Shown here: positions 58,149 through 64,000 of the stretch, one piece after another
How the letters are laid out: the number at the start of each line of letters is the position of its first letter
Numbering within the stretch: position 1 is the stretch's first letter
Assembly: GCA_045223915.1 (NCBI GenBank)
Contig: JBGUZU010000017.1
Span: 19,280-83,279, forward strand
Reading direction: 5' to 3'
DNA from: Ruminimicrobiellum sp045223915
GTDB lineage: Bacteria > Elusimicrobiota > Endomicrobiia > Endomicrobiales > Endomicrobiaceae
Length of the DNA stretch: 64,000 nt
Translations under genes and position numbers: made by a program
Notes under the pieces: generated by a model
Database searches by the model: none
What the model was told of the DNA's origin: nothing
What the model saw: the letters and a program-made list of their open reading frames with translations, nothing else

Positions 58149-58433
58149 TTATATTGTTTGAGAATCGGTTGCCGGTGCTTCAGCTAATTTTTTTTCATAA
58201 GCATCCAAAACAACCTTTTCCAATTCACTTCTAAATTCGTTAGTTATCGGGTGAGCAATATCTTTAAAAGTGCCGTCATTCTTTTTCCTTGAAGGCATAC
58301 AAACCATCAAGCCTTTTTCGCCTTTAACAATTCTTAAATTGTGTACAACAAAAACACTGTCGAATGTAATTGCCGCATAGGCTTTTAATTTTTCTTCTGC
58401 TTTTGGGAAAATTCTAACCTCAGTTATTTTCAT
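58149..58433 (-). CDS. spoVG: SpoVG-family RNA/DNA-binding protein
   Basis: A 94-residue SpoVG: MKITEVRIFPKAEEKLKAYAAITFDSVFVVHNLRIVKG and GLMVCMPSRKKNDGTFKDIAHPIT. Start at the MKITEV methionine, with GGAGGAG upstream. SpoVG proteins are site-specific nucleic-acid-binding regulators also present in non-sporulating bacteria. Followed closely by tRNA-Gln, and preceded by ispE. Confidence 0.94.
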   Translation of the reverse strand: MKITEVRIFPKAEEKLKAYAAITFDSVFVVHNLRIVKGEKGLMVCMPSRKKNDGTFKDIAHPITNEFRSELEKVVLDAYEKKLAEAPATDSQTI

Positions 58434-58450
58434 AACTCCTCCGTTCAGCT

Positions 58451-59308
58451 CTATTTGCTGACTTCGAATGAGCTCGCAACCCAAATATTCCAGCCACATT
58501 TTTTTAATTCATTTAAGATAAAATCTAAATTTTCTTTATCATGAACTAAACCAAAAACAGTAGCTCCGGAACCCGACATCAAACTCGCACACCCTAAATT
58601 TTCAAGAACTTCCCTTATTTGTTTTATTTCTTGATATTCATCAAAGATAAAATCTTCAAACCTATTAAAAAAAAGATCTTTCGCACTTTCAAAATCAAAC
58701 GCTTCTTTCTCAAGAATTGTAGTGATTTTACTAATTTTATGTGTATTTGTCAATGGGAATTTCACCTTCGAATAAGCATAAGGTGTAGAAACTCCGAAAT
58801 TAGGTTTTACCAACACAAAAGTGCCTTTGAACTTTGTATTTATTTTTTCAACAATATCTCCTATACCTGAAATTTTTGCCGTTCCTCCCGTCATAAAGAA
58901 AGGGACATCCGCACCTAAAGTTGTTCCAAGCAATTCCAAATTTTTAATATCGTCATTTATATTCCATATTTTATTCAAAGCAAGAATTGTTGCTGCTGCA
59001 TCCGACGAGCCGCCACCCAAACCGGCCCCCATGGGAATATTTTTTGTAAGTTTTATTTTTGCTCCGCAACTTATATTATATTTCTCTTTAACTTTTTCCG
59101 CAGCCTTATAAACAAGATTTTTTTTTGTATCAGACAAATCCGCATTATCACAAACAAGTTCTATTTTATTATCTTCAATTTTTGTAAGTTCCAAAATATC
59201 AAACAAAGAAACAGTATGCATAACAGATTCTATGTTATGATATCCGTCTGTTCTCTTATTTATAATTTCAAGATATAAGTTAATTTTGGCCGGAGCTTTC
59301 ACTATCAT
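58451..59308 (-). CDS. ispE: 4-diphosphocytidyl-2-C-methyl-D-erythritol kinase IspE
   Basis: A 285-residue GHMP kinase of the non-mevalonate isoprenoid pathway. Start set at MIVKAPAKINLYLEI, the family N-terminus. The ATP-binding PMGAGLGGGSSDAAA is the GHMP glycine motif, DVPFFMTGG and the C-terminal LMSGSGATVFG complete the signature. It overlaps the TPR gene by 29 bp and is 17 bp before spoVG. Confidence 0.94.
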   Translation of the reverse strand: MIVKAPAKINLYLEIINKRTDGYHNIESVMHTVSLFDILELTKIEDNKIELVCDNADLSDTKKNLVYKAAEKVKEKYNISCGAKIKLTKNIPMGAGLGGGSSDAAATILALNKIWNINDDIKNLELLGTTLGADVPFFMTGGTAKISGIGDIVEKINTKFKGTFVLVKPNFGVSTPYAYSKVKFPLTNTHKISKITTILEKEAFDFESAKDLFFNRFEDFIFDEYQEIKQIREVLENLGCASLMSGSGATVFGLVHDKENLDFILNELKKCGWNIWVASSFEVSK

Positions 59309-61469
59309 CGTTTGTCTGCCTGATAAATTTTTGTAAATCCGGAAGTGATACATTGGACGATTTTGTTAAATCGCATACACACTTAAAACCCGTTTTTTCC
59401 GCCGTAAATGTTGCTTTAGACGGAATTTTTGAAATATTATTAAAAACTTTATATGAATTAAATTTCAAACTAAATGAATTTTTCTGTACAAATTCTTTGA
59501 ACATTCCGCTATCGGAATCTATTTTTATAATATAATCGTTGTTTTGATAAATAACTTCCTTACCCTTTTGTTTCATATCCGAAGACAATAATAAATTTAT
59601 AAAATCTTTTGATAAAACAAGCTTTGCAAAATCAAACATGGATGTGAAATCTTCCGGAATATTTTCTTCCATTGCCTGAGGATAAAATTCAATATCATCA
59701 TTTACATAAACACTTCCGCCTTGAAAAGATAGTTTCGGAGGAAATTCAAAAAGCATGCCATACTTTCTTGCAAATAAAACAGTCATATACGAAGATACGG
59801 ATGCACCTTTCATTTTTATATTTATCTTATAACCTGATTTTAAAGATGCAATTCTATGAAAATTTAATATTGCTCTTTCAGCAACGACTTTACATTTTTC
59901 TTGTTGCAAATCTTTTTCCTGGGCAAACTTTTTATCTAACAAATTTAATTTTTTCTTTGCCGTCTTAGATCCCAGATCATAAGCAACGGCATAAGCCATC
60001 CACGATTGAGATAATTTTTTAAGTTCTATACTTATATCTCCCAAATGTTCATAAATGTCTCTATCAAAAACTTTAGGTTGAGCATTTGCCGCAGCAAAAA
60101 TATATTTTTCAGCTAATTCATAATTTCTTTTTTTATAATATAACCATCCTAATGAATCCAAAAATGCCGGAACATTAGGTTGCAATTTTACTACCTTAAT
60201 AAGCATTTGTTCGGCTTGATCTAAGTGTATTGTCTTTTCCGTGTAACTATAAGCCAAATAATTTAAAGCCTTCACATTGTCGGGTTCAATCTCTATTATT
60301 TCCTTTAAAAGCTGTTCGGCTTTATTAAAATTTTTAAGTTTATCATATGAAAGTGCCAAATAAAATTTAGCTTCATTAAAATCAGGTCTTAAATATAAAG
60401 ATTCTTCTAAAACCTTTTTAGCTTTTTCATATTTTTTTGAATCTATATAATTTAAACCCGCTAAATATAATATTTCAGAATTTAACGGTTCTTTTTCCAA
60501 TGCCTTATCAAACTGTTTTTCCGCAGATTTATAATCTTGATTTAATGCATAATAATAACCTAACCTTGTATAATTTGATGCGGTAGGTTCCAATTTTACT
60601 ATATATTCGAAGACATCTATTGCGTCGTCTATTTTGTTTTGCTTTTCATATATCATTCCCAACAAATAATTTAAAATTACGTTGTTCGGTGCCGTTTCTT
60701 TTGCTTTCAAAACAACTTCCTCGGCTTCCGCATATTTCTTTTCTTCAAAGTAACATTTACCCAAGTAAGTTAATATAGCAACATTTCCGGAAAAAAGTTT
60801 TGCATATTCTTTGTACTCTTGAATTGCAAGTTTGTATTCTTTTTTATTTTCGTAAATTCTGGCTCTTGCCAAATATCCTTCTTGAGCTTCGGATTTTATC
60901 TCGTTAACTTTTTTATAAGATTGCAAGGCTTCATCGAGCATACCGAGTTTTTCCTGTGTTAATCCGAGTTGAAAATAACCTTCTGCAGATTCCGGTTGTT
61001 GTTCCAAAAACTTTGTCCAATAATCAATTGATTCTTTTAATTTATTATCCGAGTAATAATATGCGGCCAAATAAACGGTTGCCATTTCATTCTCGGGTTC
61101 AAGTTCCAATACTCTTTCCCAAGACTGTTTTGCCAAAAGCATTTCATTTATTGAAAGATAGAACGAACCTAAAAACATTTGTGTTTTTACATTATCATTT
61201 TCAAGTTCTTGAAGTTTTTTTGCACTTTCCAATGCTTTATTAATATCGCCCTGCTGTAAATATACAAGAGCCAAATCTTTATAGACTGTCGTTGCATCCG
61301 AATCATAAGATAAAGTTCTTTCATATTCGGAAATAGCGACTTCCGGTTTACCTTTCTTTAAAGCGAGCAAACCTTTTATATACGACTTATATCCGTTATA
61401 ATTTGCATAAGAAAAGCTTTCGAAGCAAAACACAAATGCAATTGCCAAACTTATTATTTTTTTCATCAT
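59280..61469 (-). CDS. Exported TPR-repeat protein (729 aa)
   Basis: Signal peptide (about 1-22, FESFSYA), then some fourteen tetratricopeptide repeats (about residues 25-505; typical units such as AVISEYERTLSYDSDATTVYK-like and AKKVLEESLYLRPDFNEAKF). The remaining 220 residues form a beta-rich domain (INIKMKGASVSSYMTVLFA onward) with no recognised family. It resembles periplasmic TPR scaffolds for envelope assembly. Gene order next to ispE is like that in several Gram-negative lineages, where lipoprotein TPR genes sit there. Confidence 0.8.
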   Translation of the reverse strand: MMKKIISLAIAFVFCFESFSYANYNGYKSYIKGLLALKKGKPEVAISEYERTLSYDSDATTVYKDLALVYLQQGDINKALESAKKLQELENDNVKTQMFLGSFYLSINEMLLAKQSWERVLELEPENEMATVYLAAYYYSDNKLKESIDYWTKFLEQQPESAEGYFQLGLTQEKLGMLDEALQSYKKVNEIKSEAQEGYLARARIYENKKEYKLAIQEYKEYAKLFSGNVAILTYLGKCYFEEKKYAEAEEVVLKAKETAPNNVILNYLLGMIYEKQNKIDDAIDVFEYIVKLEPTASNYTRLGYYYALNQDYKSAEKQFDKALEKEPLNSEILYLAGLNYIDSKKYEKAKKVLEESLYLRPDFNEAKFYLALSYDKLKNFNKAEQLLKEIIEIEPDNVKALNYLAYSYTEKTIHLDQAEQMLIKVVKLQPNVPAFLDSLGWLYYKKRNYELAEKYIFAAANAQPKVFDRDIYEHLGDISIELKKLSQSWMAYAVAYDLGSKTAKKKLNLLDKKFAQEKDLQQEKCKVVAERAILNFHRIASLKSGYKINIKMKGASVSSYMTVLFARKYGMLFEFPPKLSFQGGSVYVNDDIEFYPQAMEENIPEDFTSMFDFAKLVLSKDFINLLLSSDMKQKGKEVIYQNNDYIIKIDSDSGMFKEFVQKNSFSLKFNSYKVFNNISKIPSKATFTAEKTGFKCVCDLTKSSNVSLPDLQKFIRQTNDDSESSGQN

Positions 61470-61521
61470 TCTCTCTTTTTAAGGTTTTGATTATTTTACC
61501 ATTTTGTATAACAAAATACTA

Positions 61522-62652
61522 TTAACTGAAAAACTTTTTAAAGAAACTGTCGTTTTTCTGAACTGCATCTTTTGGAACTTCGCCCATAGTTTTCGCAAAT
61601 TCAAATAATGCTTTTTTCTGTTCGGAATTTAAACTTTTCGGAACATTTATATTAACTTTAACATAAAGATCGCCCCTTACTCCTCTTCTGCCGAGTTTAG
61701 GGAAACCCTGATCTCTAACTCTTAATATTGTTCCGGGTTGTGTTCCCGGAGCAATTTTAACTTTAACTTTTCCGTCTAATACAGGAACATCATATTCTAT
61801 TCCCAACGATGCTTGTGCGAATGTAAGTTTTATTTCGGTATGTAAATCGTCACCTTCTCTTACAAATCCCGGCTGTTTCTTTAAATGTATAACAACATAC
61901 AAATCTCCGGGTTGTGCACCTTTCGGACCTGCATCTCCCGCACCGGAAACTCTTAATGTACTGCCGTCGTTAACACCTTGCGGTATTCTTACTTTTATAG
62001 TTTTATTTGTTCTTATTGTTCCCGTTCCTCTGCAAGTAGGGCAAGGATTATCTATAATTTGTCCCTCGCCATGACATTTAGGACATGTTTGAGTAAAAGA
62101 GAAAAATCCCTGGTTTACTCTGACTTGTCCTCTACCTTTACATTGAGGGCAAGTTTTCGGAGCTGTTCCGGCTTTTGCTCCCGTACCTCCGCAAGTTTGA
62201 CATGTATCTCTTTTAGTAACATCCAAAGATACTTCTTTGCCTGTCATTGCATCAAGCATAGATATATCCAAATCGTATCTTAAATCTGCACCTTTTCTGT
62301 ATTGTCTTTGAGCTCCGCCCGACGATCTTCCTGCCCTGCCGCCGCCGAATATATCACCGAAAATATCACCGAATATGTCACCCATATCTCCCATATTACC
62401 GAAACCGCCCGCACCGGCTCCGCCCATACCGTTCATACCTTCGTGACCGAAAGCGTCATATTGTTGTTTTTTCTGCGGATTGGATAAAACATCATAAGCT
62501 TCGTTTATCTCTTTAAACTTTTCCTCGGCTTCTTTGTTTCCCGGGTTTCTGTCCGGATGATATTTTATTGCCAAATGTCTGTATGCTTTTTTTATTTCGT
62601 CGGCCGATGCTCCTTTTTGAACACCTAAAACCTCATAAAAATCTTTTTTCAT
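61522..62652 (-). CDS. dnaJ: Chaperone DnaJ
   Basis: A 376-residue type I DnaJ: J domain (residues 4-70) with HPDRNPG, a Gly/Phe-rich region (about 75-115), four zinc-binding CxxCxGxG repeats (CQTCGGTG, CPQCKGRG, CPKCHGEG, CPTCRGTG), then the C-terminal substrate-binding domains. It delivers unfolded proteins to DnaK and stimulates its ATPase. Directly downstream of dnaK. Confidence 0.96.
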   Translation of the reverse strand: MKKDFYEVLGVQKGASADEIKKAYRHLAIKYHPDRNPGNKEAEEKFKEINEAYDVLSNPQKKQQYDAFGHEGMNGMGGAGAGGFGNMGDMGDIFGDIFGDIFGGGRAGRSSGGAQRQYRKGADLRYDLDISMLDAMTGKEVSLDVTKRDTCQTCGGTGAKAGTAPKTCPQCKGRGQVRVNQGFFSFTQTCPKCHGEGQIIDNPCPTCRGTGTIRTNKTIKVRIPQGVNDGSTLRVSGAGDAGPKGAQPGDLYVVIHLKKQPGFVREGDDLHTEIKLTFAQASLGIEYDVPVLDGKVKVKIAPGTQPGTILRVRDQGFPKLGRRGVRGDLYVKVNINVPKSLNSEQKKALFEFAKTMGEVPKDAVQKNDSFFKKFFS

Positions 62653-62829
62653 ATCTTCCTCTTTATATTAAGCTAAGCAACTTACTGCCTCGCAATTTTT
62701 CAAATAAAATTATTAAAATATATCTTTTTAATATGCTTTAAAAATTTTATCTTTTAAACTTGCGAAACTACCAACAGGCTTTTTGCCTGTTGATAGTTCT
62801 AATTTTTCAAATATCTTACCTATTTTTCA

Positions 62830-62938
62830 AATAACTAAAGATTTTGAACTTTAGGCTAGGCACACCGCACCGAAGTTTACATCGAAAAGTAAATGAGGTG
62901 CGGTGTAACGAAGCATAAATTCAAAAGATTAGTTATTT
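62830..62938. repeat. Large imperfect inverted repeat between dnaK and dnaJ
   Basis: Outer arms AATAACTAAAGATTTTGAA (62830-62848) and TTCAAAAGATTAGTTATT (about 62920-62937), inner perfect arms ACACCGCACC/GGTGCGGTGT (62862-62871, 62897-62906) and an apical GTTTAC/GTAAAT. The dnaK stop lies in the outer arm. No T-tract follows, so it is not a standard terminator. A second hairpin, CAACAGGC/GCCTGTTG, follows at about 62,773-62,795. The 280-bp gap holds no gene. Confidence 0.65.
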
Positions 62939-64000
62939 TTTGTCGTCTACAACTTCTGCATCCACAACATTGTCGTCATTATTTCCACCGGCATTATTAT
63001 TTGCCTGAGCTCCTGCATTTGATTGAGTGCCTTGTGCATTAGCTTGTTGCTGTTGTTGTGCTGCCTTATAAACTTCTTCCGCTAATTTATGTGAAGCATC
63101 CGAGAGTTTATCTTTAGCTTCTTTAATCTTTGCTATATCGCCACCTTTAATTGCTTCTTTTGTGTCGTTGATAGCTTGTTCGATTTTCAATCTTTCATCT
63201 TGAGAAATTTTGTCACCATGTTCTTTCAAACTCTTTTCTGTTGCATAAACTAAATTGTCGGCTTCGTTTTTAGCTTCGATTTCTTCTTTTTTCTTTTTAT
63301 CGTCTGCAGCATATTGTTCTGCTTCTTTAACATATTTGTCTATATCTTCTTTAGAAAGTTTTGTTGAAGAAGTAATCTTAATTGACTGCTCTTTACCTGT
63401 TCCCAAATCTTTTGCAGATACATGCAAAATACCGCTTGCATCTATATCGAATGTAACTTCAATTTGAGGAACTCCTCTCGGAGCAGGTGGTATTCCGTCA
63501 AGAGTAAATCTTCCCAAAGAAACGTTATCTTTTGCCATAGGTCTTTCACCTTGCAAAATATGTATTTCCACTCCCGGCTGATTATCTTGTGCGGTAGAAA
63601 ATACTTGAGATTTCTTTACAGGAATTGTTGTATTTCTGTCGATGATAGGAGTTCTAACATTTCCTAAAGTTTCAAGACCTAATGTTAAAGGTGTAACATC
63701 GAGTAAAAGAATATCTTTTACATCTCCGGTTAAAACTGCAGCTTGAACTGCTGCACCGTTGGAAACACACTCCATCGGGTCAATTCCTCTTTCAACAATT
63801 TTACCTACATAGTTTTCAACAAATTTTTGAACTATAGGCATTCTTGTAGGACCGCCTACGAGAATAACTTTTGTCAAATCCGCACTTGTAAGTTTTGCAT
63901 CGCTTATTGCCTGATCGATAGATGCTTTACATCTTTGAACTATAGGATCTACCAAGTTTTCAAGTGTTGCTCTTGTAAGTTTCATTGCCAAATGTTTCGG
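62933..64000 (-). CDS. dnaK: Chaperone DnaK (Hsp70), C-terminal part (gene enters from the right edge)
   Basis: The frame is open to the window edge, where it reads PKHLAMKLTRATLENL. Visible blocks: VILVGGPTRMPIVQK of the ATPase domain, LLLDVTPLTLGLETLG linker, substrate-binding domain (FSTAQDNQPGVEIHILQGER), helical lid, and a Gln/Asn/Ala-rich tail ending NVVDAEVVDDKK, the conserved EEVD-like bacterial C-terminus. Upstream of dnaJ as usual. Confidence 0.96.
   Translation of the reverse strand, partial: PKHLAMKLTRATLENLVDPIVQRCKASIDQAISDAKLTSADLTKVILVGGPTRMPIVQKFVENYVGKIVERGIDPMECVSNGAAVQAAVLTGDVKDILLLDVTPLTLGLETLGNVRTPIIDRNTTIPVKKSQVFSTAQDNQPGVEIHILQGERPMAKDNVSLGRFTLDGIPPAPRGVPQIEVTFDIDASGILHVSAKDLGTGKEQSIKITSSTKLSKEDIDKYVKEAEQYAADDKKKKEEIEAKNEADNLVYATEKSLKEHGDKISQDERLKIEQAINDTKEAIKGGDIAKIKEAKDKLSDASHKLAEEVYKAAQQQQQANAQGTQSNAGAQANNNAGGNNDDNVVDAEVVDDKK

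Overview
The window is an AT-rich chromosomal segment of a Gram-negative-type (LPS and BamA bearing) bacterium carrying a complete-looking temperate prophage of about 34.6 kb. A fused LpxC-FabZ, LpxI, SpoVG just after ispE and before a tRNA-Gln, and a SprA-like giant outer-membrane protein together suggest an Elusimicrobiota-like host. That assignment is an inference from gene content; no marker search was possible.

Host left part (1-23,490): the 3' part of surE (+), then genes on the minus strand. These are comF, an 1841-aa SprA-like outer-membrane protein, a peptide-binding lipoprotein, a small exported protein, a multi-TM/TPR protein, the envelope operon bamA-lpxD-lpxC/fabZ-lpxA-lpxI closed by a strong terminator, then rpoD, dnaG, a NIF3-family gene, rpsU and a HIT-family gene. 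BamA carries a lysine/glutamate-rich coiled coil of about 280 residues inserted in its fourth POTRA domain.

Prophage (23,496-58,082): bounded by a 16-bp direct repeat whose right copy is the 3' end of tRNA-Gln(UUG). Integrase, a small membrane protein and a LexA/CI-type repressor lie on the + strand at the right end. All other protein genes lie on the minus strand. The early block (55.8-47.1 kb) has an excisionase-like HTH protein, an ERF annealing protein, a PD-(D/E)XK nuclease, SSB, NinG and a DnaT-like replication protein. The late block (46.6-23.6 kb) has HNH, TerS, TerL, portal, scaffold, capsid, P22-like tail and ejection proteins, tail fibre and BspA-type LRR protein, and a lysis region of many tiny membrane and Cys-rich proteins. 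There is no tape measure or sheath gene, so a short-tailed (podovirus-like) phage is inferred.

Phage control looks unusual. The early promoter and a second promoter before the late genes share an identical 16-nt motif exactly 18 nt downstream of the -10 box, and each is followed by a strong intrinsic terminator. This suggests an attenuation or antitermination switch common to early and late transcription. Two free-standing RNAs on the opposite strand, each with its own promoter, folds and terminator, sit inside the late block at about 25.25 kb and 29.65 kb.

Host right part (58,072-64,000): tRNA-Gln, spoVG, ispE, a TPR protein, dnaJ and the 3' part of dnaK, all on the minus strand. In the uninfected chromosome this tRNA would be followed directly by the terminator and HIT gene now found at 23.4 kb. 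No CRISPR array or insertion sequence was seen.
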